Below are positions 1 to 12,546 of a stretch of DNA of 64,000 bases, one piece after another; the first letter of the stretch is position 1, and each line of letters opens with the position of its first letter. Below the pieces are notes generated by a model. That model was given only the letters and a program-made list of their open reading frames with translations, made no database searches and was not told the origin of the DNA. This stretch comes from Apodemus sylvaticus (lineage: Eukaryota > Chordata > Mammalia > Rodentia > Muridae). Position numbers and translations under genes: made by a program. Location: assembly GCF_947179515.1 (NCBI RefSeq), contig NC_067492.1:14073416-14137415 (forward strand). Reading direction: 5' to 3'.

Positions 1-424
1 GAGTATCCCTTTTGGAATGTTCCTCTCCTAGGAATGCCCTATACCTAAGATTCTAGCCACAGTAGGTACCTACATTGTCTCTGGCCCCTGTCCTGTCCAT
101 CTCAGCTACTCAAAAAGCAAATCCCCAGAATATATTCACAGAAGACATACTGATCTCTATATAAGTTCCTCTCTGAGAAGGAACCACTTTGAGACGATGA
201 TCCTATTTCTTCCTACCTGAGATGGCCATTGCTTTCATTCTTGAATCTCCTTGGATAGCAGGACTCAAGGACACATAGAAAGATAGCCCACATTAAAAAC
301 TTAGATACACAGAACCCTGCCTATGGATATAAGAGTATGCATAAGGAAAGTAAGAAAAAGCTGTCCTTATGTCTACCAGTTTCTTCATACTCGGTACCTC
401 CTCTCTATGAAAGGTTGTTATAAT

Positions 425-545
425 CAGACCAGACATGGTGGTATGTTCCTCTAATGTGAGCACTTAGGAGACAGGTGCATGAGAATGACTGCACATTGGA
501 GGCCAGCCTCATCTACCTAGAATGACCCTGTCCCCCAAAATACAA
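425..545 (+). repeat. Diverged B1-type SINE
   Basis: The order of motifs matches B1: a 'catggtggta' start, 'gagcacttaggagacaggtgcatgag'-like middle, 'ggccagcctcatctacctagaatgaccctgtc' end and a short A-rich tail. Many changes and short gaps indicate an old copy. Confidence 0.65.
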
Positions 546-1830
546 AGAAAATACATTAATGCAGATATTAGTACCTCAGAGAGCAAGTTAGAAATGAAAA
601 TTAAATACCAAACATATTCCAAATTTTCAGCATATACCCCCCAAAAAAAATAAAAAGCATACTTTATCCTATGTACACACATTTCTGGAGTCTGGAACAG
701 GATCCCAAATTTCAGATTCCCCCTGCTTCAGCTTGCTGCTTCTCGTAGCCTGTTTCCCAGGCAAGAGAGCTAGAGTCTACTTTCGTTTCTATATACACTT
801 TCAAAGGAGCTGGTTCTAAGACTTAAAGTTGCTAATGGCAGACACTCCGGGGCAGGTGGAAGACAGGAAGACATGAGGTCACCCTTTGTCCCACAGGCAG
901 CATGCCTCCTTTTTGGGTAGTTCAGAGAGTTTCCTTAGTGCATAAATGACAGAGAGAGAGCAAGGCTTGGTTTTTGAAATACTGAGTTCCTTCTACCCAC
1001 AGATCCCCAAGCCCTCTACTGAGGAATAAGCCTTGCTCAAGCCTGCCTTGCTCTGAGGAAAAAGCACAGTTGCAGGAGACCCCTTGCTTCCAAAGGAGTT
1101 TAAAAGTCAGAGGCCTCTCTTTTCTGAACAGAAGGCTGTCCTAAGGTGCTTAGGGCAAAGACAAAGTTGATGGAAACTCAAGCCAGAGGCTTTGCAAGAG
1201 GGAAATCTTGGAAAGTTTTGCTTATTTCTTTTCCTCTCTCTCCTCCAGCAAAGCACAAAGGTTTTCACTTCCTATAGGAAGGTAGCATTGATTTTTTTTT
1301 TTAACTCACCATTTTGAACACATGGTGTTCAGTTTCAGACAAGTAACAAAAGGATCACAAGTCTGTACCTAAAGGATGCCTGAGTGCTTTCTGTCTTCAC
1401 GAGAGGCCCAGCTACACCTGGCCTGTGGACTGAGAATGGCTATTAGTTGGTACCCTCATTTCTCACCTTTGCCTCTGAACCAAAATGGGCAGCACCAGGA
1501 GACCTCTGCCTGCTCCTAATTATGCCCTGTCCTTTTCCTGTGAATGGAAAAGGGATGTTTCTTAGTTTTGGGCTGCAGCCCCACAAGGTTTACAAGCCCA
1601 GACTGCACTCAGGAGCAGCATGAAAATATACTCCTCTTGGGCCAGGCCTGTGGACAGGGCTCTGGGACTGCATTCTTAGCAATGCCCTTCTAAAGTTATT
1701 CACAAGTGTTCTTTCCTTCTACCACACCAACACAGCACTTCCAGTGGACCAGAATGCTTTATCTAGTCTGTCTCCTAACTGTTGAATTGAGTAATGGTCA
1801 TGAATTGTGTGCTTCTATCAAATTAAAAAA
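546..1830. other. Unique noncoding stretch
   Basis: There is no recognisable gene or repeat. Only short homopolymers occur (a T-run near 1292-1302 and a GA run near 950-960). Confidence 0.5.
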
Positions 1831-1834
1831 AAAA

Positions 1835-1930
1835 AAGTCACCTCCAGTTTCACAGATGGAGACATGGAGGTATAGAGGTATAAGATCACTGCCATCTGGT
1901 CACACAGCAAAGACCAATTGTTTGATTTTG
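1835..1930 (-). repeat. MIR relic
   Basis: The plus strand reads 'gtttcacagatggagacatgg', then 'aagatcactgccatctggtcacacagc', which is the reverse complement of the MIR core (TCTGTAAAATGGGG ... TGTGTGACCTTGGGCAAG). It is an ancient tRNA-derived SINE shared by mammals. Confidence 0.6.
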
Positions 1931-2044
1931 TAGTGCCCGTACTGTTTCAAAAACCATCCCCTGTGTTAGTGGAGATGAGAAAAATAGCACTGATGATCAA
2001 GAGTGAAATGACACATGAGGTTTAACTCTACAGTGATGCAACTG

Positions 2045-2195
2045 GAAGCCAAAGCTTTCCTAGGATTACTGGCCACAACCATAAGCCGGAAGAGACAAAG
2101 ATGGGTCTTCTACTGGAGTTTCCTTCAGTTCAGATATATGGCATCAGAAATGTAAAAGAATAAATTCCTGCTGTTTTGAGCCCTCCTGTCTGCGC
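2045..2195 (+). repeat. MLT1-like MaLR LTR tail
   Basis: It has the MLT1 3' pattern: 'taggattactggccacaaccataagccggaagagacaaag' followed by 'agaataaattcctgctgttttgagcc', corresponding to the AATAAATTTCTGTTGTTTTAAGCC end of the consensus. It is an old LTR fragment. Confidence 0.55.
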
Positions 2196-3110
2196 TCATT
2201 TATCAAGGAGACCCTAGGAAAATATTAAGAAACTTTACTCCTTTCTACTGGAGTGTTACTGTCACCACCATAATGACCCTCATTCCACAGGGCACCAGAT
2301 TGGGACCTAGGACTGGGACCACAGAGCAGCTCCCTCTGCTGGAAGAGATAGGCGAGTCAGGAATTGTTCTGTTAAAGATCATGTCCACTTGGACCTACCC
2401 ACCGTTGACTGGTTTGGGTACCATCCAGACTTTTTAAAAGATTCTTTTACAAGTACACGCACATTTGTGCTTTTTGATGCTTTCCCAAGCTTCCTCCAGC
2501 TTGTGTAATGTAGACTTCTCCCCAGGGAAATATTTCAAGAGACAGAAAGACGGAGAAATGGCGGCCCCAGAACGGTGGGTAAACATTAGCTCCTTTCATA
2601 GCCTGGCTTTCTCAGATGACGAATCTGTGGTCAGGCCCCAAATCCCAAGGAGGCCTGCTTCAAACATTCATTTAGATCAGTCCAAAGGGTCAAGGACCTG
2701 CTATATAAAAAGTCCCTAAATGTACACAGATGATGGGACTTGCAAGCTGGCACAGACATTCCAAAAGTGGCCTGGGGGGTAGGCTGTGGTCCATTTCAAA
2801 TTTAATTTTTAGCCAAGACAAGGTTTCCAAACTGGTCTGTGTTTCAACTCTTCACCATGGTGCTCCTGACCCCTCCACCCTTTGTCTTCCTATAGAAGAT
2901 AGAAATTTTAAAATCAGTCTAGGGGTTCATTGGTGTTCTCTCCCAAGTCAAAAAAAAAAGCAAAAAGAAGCCAGGCTTGGCAGTGGTGTAGCTTCCCCAA
3001 AGTCTAGAGTGCCCAACAGAATCTCAGAATGAACTCATGTCTACTGAAGAGCTCTTCTGTCATATAGTCTCAAAGGAGAAAGAAGCAGAGTGAAAGGAGG
3101 AGAGGAGGGA
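2196..3110. other. Unique noncoding stretch
   Basis: No gene or clear repeat is seen. Two short open frames (2465-2719 and 2730-3032) carry no recognisable domain and lie in unremarkable sequence. Confidence 0.5.
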
Positions 3111-3113
3111 GGG

Positions 3114-3114
<1 letters not shown>

Positions 3115-3179
<65 letters not shown>
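3115..3179. repeat. Compound microsatellite (AC)18-(AG)14
   Basis: Pure AC dinucleotides to 3150 switch directly to AG dinucleotides to 3179. Confidence 0.97.
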
Positions 3180-3181
<2 letters not shown>

Positions 3182-3464
3182 AGAAGGAGAGATGTGGGGC
3201 ACCAACCTTATATCCATAACAGATCCACTCAAGGTAACTAATACACTCCCATGTTAACAACCCTAATCACCCAAAGAACAAAGCCTTCATGATCAAATTG
3301 CCTCTCATTAAATCCTGTTCCCTAACCCGGTTGCATTGGGGATTTAGCCCTGACTCCTGATTTGGGGAGGCGAGGTGGCATCAAACTAGTATACTCCCCT
3401 TAGTGCATTTGGGAAGGACTACCAATAACACCCAATTATAGCTCTGACTTCCAAAAATATAAAG

Positions 3465-3745
3465 GAGGGCTGAGAAGATGGCTCAGTGGGCAAACTCCTT
3501 ATTGGAAGCTCTTATTTAGCATGAAGAACTAAATTTGGGTCCCCAAAAATCCATGTGAAAATCTGGATATGGTAGCTCTTGCTCTAGCACAGGAAGAGCT
3601 GAAACACCTGCGTCCCCAGTGGTCAGTGGCCAGTCCATGGTGAGCATTAGGTTCAGTGAAAATTCCTGTCTCAAACATGTGAGATGGAGAAGAATCAACA
3701 TCAGTTTTGGGCCTCCTTATTCACATCCATTCATGGTCATACACC
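3465..3745 (+). repeat. B3-type SINE
   Basis: It starts with the B2/B3 tRNA-like head 'gggctgagaagatggctcagtgggcaaa' and has the 'ggtccccaaaaatccatgtgaaaa' and 'cctgcgtccccagtg' body motifs. It runs into the CA repeat at 3745. Confidence 0.7.
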
Positions 3746-3758
3746 ACAGACACACACA

Positions 3759-3797
<39 letters not shown>

Positions 3798-3862
3798 AGA
3801 CAGAGACAGAGACAGAGACACACAGAGAGACACACAGACACATGCATGTCCATACACATGCA
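3745..3862. repeat. CA-rich compound microsatellite
   Basis: CACA with interspersed CAGA and GAGACA units, at the 3' tail of the B3 copy immediately upstream. Confidence 0.95.
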
Positions 3863-4463
3863 CACTGTAAAGTACTAAGTTGTATCTTTTTGTTCTGGTT
3901 GGTCTTCCCAGCAATAGGACTGACTCATCCCTAAGGACGACTAGAAAGCAGAGTCCCAGGCTGCTATGAGAAGGTCAGGATGGCTCTCATCTTTCCCAGC
4001 ACCATGTAGTTAGATGCTGAGGTCTTTGCAGGAGCCAATGGATTGCATTGTACCCCAGCAGAAGTTAGGACAGTAGCAAGTTCCCAAGGAGTTGAGAAGA
4101 GGATTTGAGAATCTAAATGTCTGATTCAATGTAACTTATGTCCCTCCACAAAACAACACCAGCATACAAGAGTTCCTACTTGGGGTGGATTTTCACATTT
4201 TACTGCCAGTAAATCCAGAAGACTGATATTTAAAATCTGTAGTATTTCTTACATTTATGTTTGTTGATTTAGGCCTTTGAAACATTCTAGGTTACATGAA
4301 ACTCAGGAGGAAAGAGGGCTCTGAAATAACCAAAGCTCAGAGCCTCTGATCAGACATTGGCAGAAAGTCAGTGTCAGGAGTTGGTCAATAAACAGCAAGG
4401 CCAAAAGAAGAGAATCAGAGGGAGACAGTAAGCAGAAAGTAGCCTGAGTTACATGAGACTTTG

Positions 4464-4464
<1 letters not shown>

Positions 4465-4491
<27 letters not shown>
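4465..4491. repeat. (CA)13 microsatellite
   Basis: Uninterrupted CA run followed by a degenerate 'ctcatatacacaaatacaaa' tail. Confidence 0.95.
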
Positions 4492-4494
<3 letters not shown>

Positions 4495-5569
4495 TATACA
4501 CAAATACAAACTAGAGATAAACAGATGAACAATTAAGAGGCAAAAATTAGTGTGTGAATGAACGATACACTATTTGGAGGAATGAATGAATGATTTAACA
4601 CTAAGCCACAGGTTTTTGTGTATTTGGGACTCCCCTGATGCAATAACCTTCCCATGTCTACCCTAAACTCCGGAAGTTCTATGGTGGGTGTGGCTATGTG
4701 GTCAAAGGCGACAAGTGTCCTACTTGGAACAGTGCTGTGGTCTGGTCCTTACTGAGGTGGTGTGATGAGCACCTCCCTCCACTGAAGCAGTTGGCAATGG
4801 GAATACACACACCAGGCCTCAGGGAGTGGTGGGTTGCAGGGAGCTAGCTGGCTGACACTCCCATTCTCTGTCTGTTACTCTTGGGCTGGGACGCCAGGGG
4901 ACTTAGGTTTCTGCCCCTTTTCATGTGGCGCCTTTCAGAATCAGAATCCACTTGAAGTGGTTTGGGCTTTTCTGCTTCCCGCCTGGTGTTTGCAGTAGCG
5001 AAACACCTACAAACGCACACCGTGCTGTTCAACGCCTCTGTCCCTGGGTGAGTTCAGAAGAGCCCCACAGGCCACATCAAGATGAACATCTGTCGTCAGA
5101 GATGCCCCAGTGGGGCCCTGCCTGCCACTCACTCAAAAGGGTTTTCTTTTACCCCTATTAAACACCCTCTCCAACACTGGCTCACACGTGTTCCCTGACT
5201 GGGAGAACAAGCCACCCTTGTTTGACTGAAAAGACCTGTTTTAGACTGCTGAAAGGCAGAATAATCTTTCCTTGATTTTTACATCTCAGATGGACCCTTA
5301 TTTTGCCTTGCAGTCAATGTCTCCATCCCACAGATGATGATGACAACCTGGTCACCTTCCTGGAACTTGCCTACGAAACAGAGGAAGTTCTTTGGCTAGC
5401 CATTTTTCCCCTCTGGGCTCTCCCCAAAAGTTTCTTAACCCCACTCTGGACAACATGATGAAAGAAAACAGTCCTTCTGGCTTAAGAAGGAAGACTGCTG
5501 GATATCTGTCTCAAGCAAGATCCCCAGAGATGTCCCATCAGCTTCAGGTGTATGATTGAAAATGACTTA

Positions 5570-5725
5570 CTGACCTTAACCAGACAGATGTATATTTATT
5601 GATGGTTCCTTACCAATATTAATGATGCATTTTGATCAATATCAGCAGACTGGTGTGTGAATAATAAAACCCACAATTGGACATCATTTTAATGCTGTAG
5701 TTATTCAGGCTGTGACCACTCCTGA
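5570..5725. other. Candidate conserved noncoding element
   Basis: An AT-rich, repeat-free block with clustered homeodomain/SOX-like cores: 'ccaatattaatgatgcatttt', 'gaataataaaaccc', 'cacaattggacatcattttaatg'. Conservation is inferred from character only. Confidence 0.35.
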
Positions 5726-6039
5726 CATCTACCTAGTTAGGAAGAGCAAAAGACTGTGAGGAGAAGACAAGTTAATTTTCATATTTTACAGCTCAGGGAA
5801 CTGTTTGCTGACACATTCAGAGTGACTGGACACTTCTGTTGCATCAGAGAACTTTGCTTACGTACTCTGAGATTTAAAGGTATTTATGTACCTGTGGGAT
5901 GGTGTCTTAGAAATGTCATGGAACAGTTGCTGTTGAGACTATAGGTCTTCTGACATTTCTACTCCCATATTTCTAAGTGGAAAAGCAAGAACAAGGGCTC
6001 TAATAGGATGTTCACTTCACTGACTAGCTCCCACTCCAG

Positions 6040-6066
6040 TGTGTGTGTGTGTGTGTGTGTGTGTGT
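6040..6066. repeat. (GT)13 microsatellite
   Basis: Uninterrupted GT run. Confidence 0.95.
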
Positions 6067-7629
6067 AGGGAGCTGCTAGGGTTGGGACTGATCTGGAACC
6101 TTCCAAGTTATACTCTTTGGGGTCACTAATGAATAGCAGAGGGTCTCCTTCCAAGCCACCGAGAGTTCCTTTCATTTTTCTCTTTCCTCTATCATGCAAA
6201 CATTGGTTCTTGAGAGCTGGTTGAGCTATGGACATCCTGTACCTCAATTTAGAATTATACCCAGAAGAAGCCAACACCCACCTAATGCAATGGAAAGACT
6301 GTAGTAAAACCCTTCCCTCTGTAAGACTGGCAGGAGTGACACTAAATTCCCAGCTCCCTTCTTTTTAGAAAAGGAAAGTAAGACCCTGCTGATACTGGTT
6401 GCCCCAAGGCCATAAGACTCAGAAAGGATATCTCCTCTTTTGTGGTTTTATCCTGTCCTTTCTTCTCTGTTCTGAGCAGATCTCCTGGCTAGAAGGCCTT
6501 TCCTGGTACTCCTTGCTCTCAAGAACTGTTACACACCCTTTCTTTCTAACTCTAGTCAATACAAAGTCCCTCGATGCCACACAGTGTGAGTTGGCTCTGG
6601 AAGAGTCCTTCTTTTCAAGGGCTTCCTTAAGCTCAGTCGTCCCCTGGACTCCATATTTCTGTGGCTTTGAGTCTCCAATGAGTTTACAATACTGGAGAGA
6701 CGTGGCCTAGGAACTTGAATTCCACATGGTGTGTTGAAGGACTCCACAAGCCCCTTAGAGCTGCGCATTTCCTCTTCACTTAAGAAAATTGATGACGTTG
6801 GGCTTATCTTTCAAGTTTTGTTTCTGGATTTAAGATGGTACTAGAAGCCAGAAAGCACTTGGTGCAGCCATCAGCTTGGGTAGAACTTCTTCAGAAAATA
6901 GAAACCAGGTCCATGGAGGTCTGAAGTGGTCACATCCCTCCACTTCCCTTCTTATGTGGCTACCCCACACCCTACAGGGGCAATTTGCATGAAAGGAAGT
7001 CTGAGAGTCAGGGACAGCCCCCAGCCTTCAAGTCACAGGCCACAGAGAAGGAAGATGAGGCAAATCTAGAGTGAGTCTCATTCCATTCTAGCCCCCGAAG
7101 TTCACTGGGGTTTCAAAATGGCCGTATTCTCCCCCCATGACCTTATTTCTACATGGGGGAACCTTGGGCTGTCATTTTATCACAACTTGATCTTAGATTG
7201 AGGAGGGGGAGAAAAAATAAAAGAAAAAGAGACTAGTAACCAAAGTAGGCTATTGGCTCACTTGGGGTGGTAGCTGGGTTCAGCCCCCACACCTTCACCT
7301 CCCATTTCATTGCCACTTATGATGGAGAGAGAAACAGGAAGACTCCCCATGAGAACTGCCAGGGTCCCTCAGAAGGGCTCTGCGCCATAGCCACCCATCT
7401 GTAAGACAGAACAAAATCAAGTTCGAACAAGCAAGTGTAGGGAATGAGATAAGAAAGAGGCAAGACTCCTTCAGGTAACAAGAATCACTGGACCACTGCA
7501 GTTAGAAGCCATTCCATCAACAGACAAAGCCAAGTCCTGCCCCAATCTCCCCTTCCATTCTGAGTTCTGAGTCTGTACTGTAAGGCAAGTATCGTAGGTT
7601 TGGTCTAATGTTGTTTGTAGTATGTTAAT

Positions 7630-8165
7630 CTGGGTATATGTATACAAGAATCAGCACACCCACATGTAAGACACTGAGGAAACCCTGCCCCAGTTGGTTT
7701 TGATTGGTAAATAAAGTTGTCAGTGGCCAATGGTCGGACAGAAAGACAGAGGTGGGACTTTTAAGATTCCCAGACAAGGGATGAATGAAGGAGGAAAGAG
7801 GAAGGGAAGGAGAGTTCCACCAAGCTGGGAGGAGAACCAAGACACCATGCCTAAGAAATATGGGACAGAGAGAACATCTGACATGTAGAAACTAGAGGAT
7901 TATGACCAAAGACCTAGTCTGGGTCTAGGGTAGCAAAGATGGAATATAGATTTTAGTAAGTAATAACTCAGGAGTATTGAAGGGGGTAGAATAGCCATAA
8001 GGAGGTTAGAAAGTGGCCCAGTTATTGAGCTATTTAGGCTTATCAAAAGATAAATGCTGTGTGTGTGTGTGTGTGTATTTCATTTGGGAACCCAGAACAT
8101 TAGGGCAGGTAGCACCACCACTGGAATTAATTTGAGTAGCATTAATCGGGTACTGCTACAGGCGA
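7630..8165 (+). mobile_element. Rodent LTR-like element, family unresolved (ERVK-type suspected)
   Basis: Motifs recur in rodent LTRs of this type: 'ggttttgattggtaaataaagttg', 'ggccaatggtcggacagaaagacagaggtgggac', an AG-rich middle, a GT microsatellite at about 8056-8076 and 'catttgggaacccagaacattagggcaggtagcacc' near the end. No internal gag/pol lies beside it, so it is probably a solo LTR. The family name and terminal boundaries are uncertain. Confidence 0.45.
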
Positions 8166-8169
8166 GTAC

Positions 8170-9120
8170 ATGGACAACTCCAGCAGTGAGCAGTTACTAT
8201 GGGCACTTGAGACAAAGAATCCAAAATAGTGACAGGCTCCACAATGAGAAGAAAGTAAAGAGATTTTCCATAAGGATTTGGGCAAGAGAAAGACAGAAAC
8301 ATAGGAAAATAATGTATCGACCAAATACATCAAGGGCTTTTTTTTAAAACTCCTTTAAGTATCACAGTCATAAGAAGTCTTAGTTAGCTTTCATTTTTTA
8401 GGAAGAGAAAGCGGTAAAAGGGTAAAACCCATCCAAGCACACAAAAGAAGAACTCCATCCTAGAGTCTGATGATGTGTGTCTTGTGTTTGGAGGTGGGGT
8501 GAGGAGAAAGAGAGATTATCTTAGTGGCTAACAACACATTGGGAATTCATTTCTCCTACTGGCTCTCCTTTGGAACCCATGGAAATTCATGCCTACCCTC
8601 TCTGGGCTCCATATTACCAATGCACTTGTGTAGTTTGCTTTCCTTAACCCAAAAGTACAGGTCATTGAATCATCCCAGGTTCCTTGGTTCACCCACCATA
8701 TTGTTCCCCCTTCTTTAACTGAATCATCTCTCTGCTTATCATACTTTGATCTTATGATACTTGTGCAGACAAGGTGCTGGCCACCTCCTGACATGTGTTG
8801 CTTCTGGCCCTTGCAGAATCTTTCTTATATATCATCTAGATGTATTGGCTTTCAGAATTATCTTGTGGTCTTGGTGCCCTTGGTGTTCTTCCCACTCCAT
8901 TAATGATACGTTTGAGGCTGAGGGAGACATGAAAACCTTAGAGTTATGCAGTAAACAGTGGAAGATTCTAGATCAGAGCAAAGCTTCTTCTAAGATTAGG
9001 CTCCAGTTCCAAGCCCAGAAGGCCACCTTTCCCTTCTGACATGGAAAAGGAACCCACAACTCACAGTGAAGGGACTTAACTTCTGCCACTGCCTGAGCAG
9101 CTCATGCCCACACTCCATGG
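8170..9120. other. Unique noncoding stretch
   Basis: No recognisable gene or repeat. Short overlapping frames on both strands near 8524-9039 have no known homology. Confidence 0.45.
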
Positions 9121-9126
9121 TCCTCA

Positions 9127-9194
<68 letters not shown>
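9127..9194. repeat. (GA)34 microsatellite
   Basis: Near-perfect GA run with one AAAG interruption near 9140. Confidence 0.97.
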
Positions 9195-9195
<1 letters not shown>

Positions 9196-9554
9196 AATGC
9201 CAGATGAATCCACTAGTGGCCACTATGTTTCCTTTGGGGTTTATCTGGATCAAAATAGTTAGGATGTCAGGTGAGAGTTAGGAGACCCAATTCTCCTCAA
9301 AGAGAGAGCACCATGGCCTGGTGCCAGCAGAATAGCATGACTGGTAATAAAGGCACCATTTAGAAATTCTCATAAGCTGGAGAGCCACCCTGGTCACACT
9401 CCAGAGTCTTAAGAATGCACAAGTAGTACCTGATCTTTCTATAATTGTCACTCTCCAGACCATTGTGCTTTTGGACTCCTTGCCACACCTTCAGACAGCT
9501 ACGCTCCCATAGGAATCTTCCTCCTTGCATCTCAGCCCAACACAGATGAAGGAG

Positions 9555-9645
9555 GGGTGGGTCATTTAATCCCATTTGATAGGAGGAAAAGTGGAGTCTC
9601 ACAAAGTTTAAGGAGATTACCATCACCTCCACATCATAGCACAGA
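9555..9645 (-). repeat. MIR relic
   Basis: 'catttaatcccatttgataggaggaaaagtggagtctcacaaag' resembles the reverse-complement MIR core (CCCATTTTACAGATGAGGAAACTGAGGC). Confidence 0.5.
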
Positions 9646-10520
9646 GACAACAGTGTCTCCCATCTTCCCCTGTCCAACTGGCTGATTGGTCATATGCTAA
9701 GCTGTCCTTGTGTCTCTATGCGGATTGCCACTCTTGGTACTTGGCCCACCAAGAACAAGTTAGAAGCAACATGCAAAGGAGATTATCTCTTAAGCCTCTC
9801 TTTTGGAAACCTTTGTTTACTCCACCCACCTCTCACACATCTAGAGAATGCCAACCTTACACAGTACCTCCTTTTTGGGCCACTGTGTCATATTCGGAAA
9901 CAATGTGAGCATACCCAGGCTTGAATATCTTAATGTCAATTCCAGTTTGATCTCCATGGTCGTCATGCTGGGTCTAGCCAGTGGCCCTCCATATTTAAAA
10001 TAATGGCAGCTGTTTGGCCAGGTACATCTTCTTGAGCAGAATCCTCAGATCCATGCACTATGGCCTCTAATTGAGTAAAATAAATCTTTCTTCTTTAAAC
10101 TCCTGAGATGCCAAGGATCTACTGACCCATACTGACTATGCAGTGAGTTACACTGGAAAAGTCTTTTTATTTTCATGTGAATTCACATTGTAGTTATAGA
10201 GACAGGCTTGTGACCCATCATTTCAAATCACAAATGTAGTACTCATGACTATTGAGGTCCACCAGATGCTTTCCTGTGCTCTGATCTAGCAATGTGACCC
10301 TCCCCAGGAACCAAAAATAATGTGTCATCCTTTCAATTTCCAGTAGATATTTCTATTTCCTTCCAACAACACCCTTATAAGCATCATTATCTTGTACCAT
10401 TCTCAGTAAAGCGGGAACCAGATCTGATTCAGGGTCACACCTACTTACTCCTGATTCCAACAGTACTTATGTAATAAATATTTCTTTGAGGACCTAATGT
10501 ATAAATGAACTCACTCTGTC
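9645..10520. other. Unique noncoding stretch
   Basis: No gene or clear repeat is seen. Two overlapping plus-strand frames near 9694-9924 lack recognisable domains. Confidence 0.45.
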
Positions 10521-10524
10521 TACT

Positions 10525-10953
10525 CCCAACTATGATGATTGTTCTTGGTCGTTAACTTGACTACATCTGGAACTAACTAAAATCCAAGAGACTTGGTGCA
10601 CCTATCTCTTAAGATATCTCTTAATTAAATTACTTGCAGATGGAAGACCCATCTTTAATGCGGACCTTCGAAGGTGCAAAGATGCACAGTCAATCTGGAC
10701 CACACCTGGTGGTGGCTTTATAATTTAAAGGACATGGAAGAAAGAAGCCATCGTTCTTTGCCTTCGTGCTCTTACTTGCACTGACAAGTTCATTCCATCT
10801 CAGCCATTAAAACCTACTTCTTCAGGCTTCCAGGGTATATTGAAGAGCATCTGAGACATCCAGCCTCAGGGACTCTACCTGATTTTTGAACTTTCTGCTG
10901 ATAGACAGCCAGATAGCCATTGATGGACTAGCTACACCACAGCCTATAAGCTG

Positions 10954-11025
<72 letters not shown>

Positions 11026-11100
11026 ATAGATGGCAGACAGATAATTAAATTGATAGATAAATAGATAGATATTCATTCTATCAGTTCTGTTCCTCTAGAG
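10525..11100 (+). mobile_element. Rodent dispersed LTR-like repeat interrupted by GA and GATA microsatellites
   Basis: It has the layout of a well-known rodent repeat: 'gttaacttgactacatctggaactaactaaaatcc', 'gatggaagacccatctttaat', 'ggacatggaagaaagaagcc', 'gagacatccagcctc', 'ttgatggactagctacaccacagcc', and near its end 'attcattctatcagttctgttcctctagag'. A GA run (10953-11021) and GATA units interrupt the tail. I class it as MaLR/ERVL-like but cannot name the family. Confidence 0.55.
10953..11072. repeat. (GA)n plus (GATA/GATT)n microsatellites
   Basis: A nearly pure GA run to 11021, then 'gatagataaatagatagata' units to 11072. Confidence 0.95.
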
Positions 11101-11183
11101 AAATTCTGCTAAGTTTACCAAATCACATTGTCCTTAATATTCCAAGGTGAAGAATTTATTTGAAACCTGGATATTTAACTCTT

Positions 11184-11229
11184 TTATTATATTATTATTA
11201 TCATCATCATCATCATTATCATTATTATT
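11184..11229. repeat. (ATT)n-(ATC)n trinucleotide repeat
   Basis: TTATTATTA grading into TCATCATCATCAT. It sits at the antisense 3' end of the L1 fragment that follows and probably derives from its poly(A) tail. Confidence 0.9.
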
Positions 11230-11880
11230 CACTTTACATCCCACTCACTGCCCTCCCCCTAGTCACCCTTTCCCCAGTGCTTTCTCCATCTCCCAGCCCT
11301 TCTCCTCTGAGAGGGCGGAGCCACCCTAGGTATCGCCCCACCCTGGAATGTCAAGTCTCTGAGGGGCTATCCTTTCCCACTGACGCCTGACAAGGCAACC
11401 CAACTAGAAGAACATATCCCACAGACAGGCAACAGCTTTGGGGATATCTCCTGCTCCAGTTTTTTAGAAGCCACATAAGTAAGCAGATGTGAAGTGCAGG
11501 GGCGGGTAGCTGGGTCCAGCTGAGGCATATTCTTTGGCTGATGGTTCAGTTTCTGAGAGCCCCAAGGGTTCAGGCTAGTTGACTCTATTGGACTTCCTGT
11601 GGAGATCCTATTCCCTTCAGCGCCCCAAAATCCTTCCCCCAACTCTTCCATGAGAGTCCCCAAGCTCCATCCACTGTTTTCCTGTAGGTGTCTGCATCTG
11701 TCTGAGTCATGCAGCATCTGTCCTGCATCTGCAGGATGGAGCCTCTCAGAGGACTGCTATGCTAGACTCTACTCTGCAAGCATAATGGAGTATCATTAAC
11801 AGTATCAGGTCTTGGTGCTTGTCCACAGGATGGGTCTCAAATTAGGCCGGTTAGCCTAATGACTCTGGTTAGCCATCTGG
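11200..11880 (-). mobile_element. L1 (Lx-type) 3' UTR fragment, antisense
   Basis: The plus strand follows the antisense murine L1 3' region: 'cactttacatcccactcactgccctcc', then 'cctttcccactgacgcctgacaaggc', 'tttggctgatggttcag', 'ggacttcctgtgg', and 'ggagcctctcagaggactgctatgctagactc'. It is 3'-truncated, diverged, and carries no ORF2 coding sequence. Confidence 0.75.
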
Positions 11881-12079
11881 ATGCTTAATTCTTTTTGCTA
11901 GTTTTTTGTTTGTTTTTGTTTTTTTAAATTGGGTCTTTACGTTTCATTTTTGTTTATTTTCATTCACTTTTTAGGATATCATATAAAATTGGAAAGTTAA
12001 TTATTATATTCAATAAGTTCAGTGTCATAGGTGAGCAGAAGAGCCAGATCTTAGAGAATTTTTTCTTAGGAACAACCCT

Positions 12080-12390
12080 AGTCCATTTGTCCCCTGCAAA
12101 CTCCCCTTCTCTCTGCTCTCCCCACCCCCCCACCTCATTGTCATGAAAGACACTCCTCTGGCCTCTTTGGGTACTCATTCCATGTCTCTGATAATCTAGT
12201 CCTCAACTCCCCTCTATAAAACCATTTGTTCCAGACTCATTGGCAACCGGTCTCCCTTGGGGTTACTGAACTGATGAGTCAAGATTAAAGACCTGGTTGA
12301 CTGAAGACACAAAAGCCTGAAGCTCACTCATTTCTATGTTCATGTGCAGGAAGGCAAGATCCCGGGGAACATATCACAATACTTTACAAG
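12080..12390 (+). mobile_element. Possible LTR fragment
   Basis: A TATA-like 'cctctataaaacc' at about 12212 is followed about 75 bp later by 'agattaaagacctgg' (ATTAAA signal) and a C/G-rich end 'ggcaagatcccggggaacatatcacaata'. The promoter to poly(A) spacing fits a U3-R-U5 LTR. No internal retroviral region is seen and the family is not identified. Confidence 0.35.
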
Positions 12391-12513
12391 GGGGGCTGAT
12401 GGATGCATAGGGGGCTGATATTCAGAAATAAATTCTGGCCATTTATAACTACCACACATTTGGCCATTTTATGTTAAAGAGGTAGAATTTTAATTTATTT
12501 TGCCAATGGAGAT

Positions 12514-12546
12514 TGTGTGTGTGTGTGTGTGTGTGTCTGTGTGTGT
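12514..12546. repeat. (GT)16 microsatellite
   Basis: GT run with one CT interruption. Confidence 0.95.

Larger units (their letters stand above)
4500..7600. other. Mostly unique noncoding DNA
   Basis: No gene is recognised. It contains the (GT)13 run at 6040 and a conserved-looking AT-rich block near 5570-5720. The rest shows neither a repeat consensus nor a defensible exon. Confidence 0.5.

Noticed and set aside
11367..11717. 116-codon minus-strand frame as possible L1 ORF2 remnant
   Set aside because: The region matches the L1 3' UTR rather than ORF2, and the translation has no reverse-transcriptase or Cys-rich motif.
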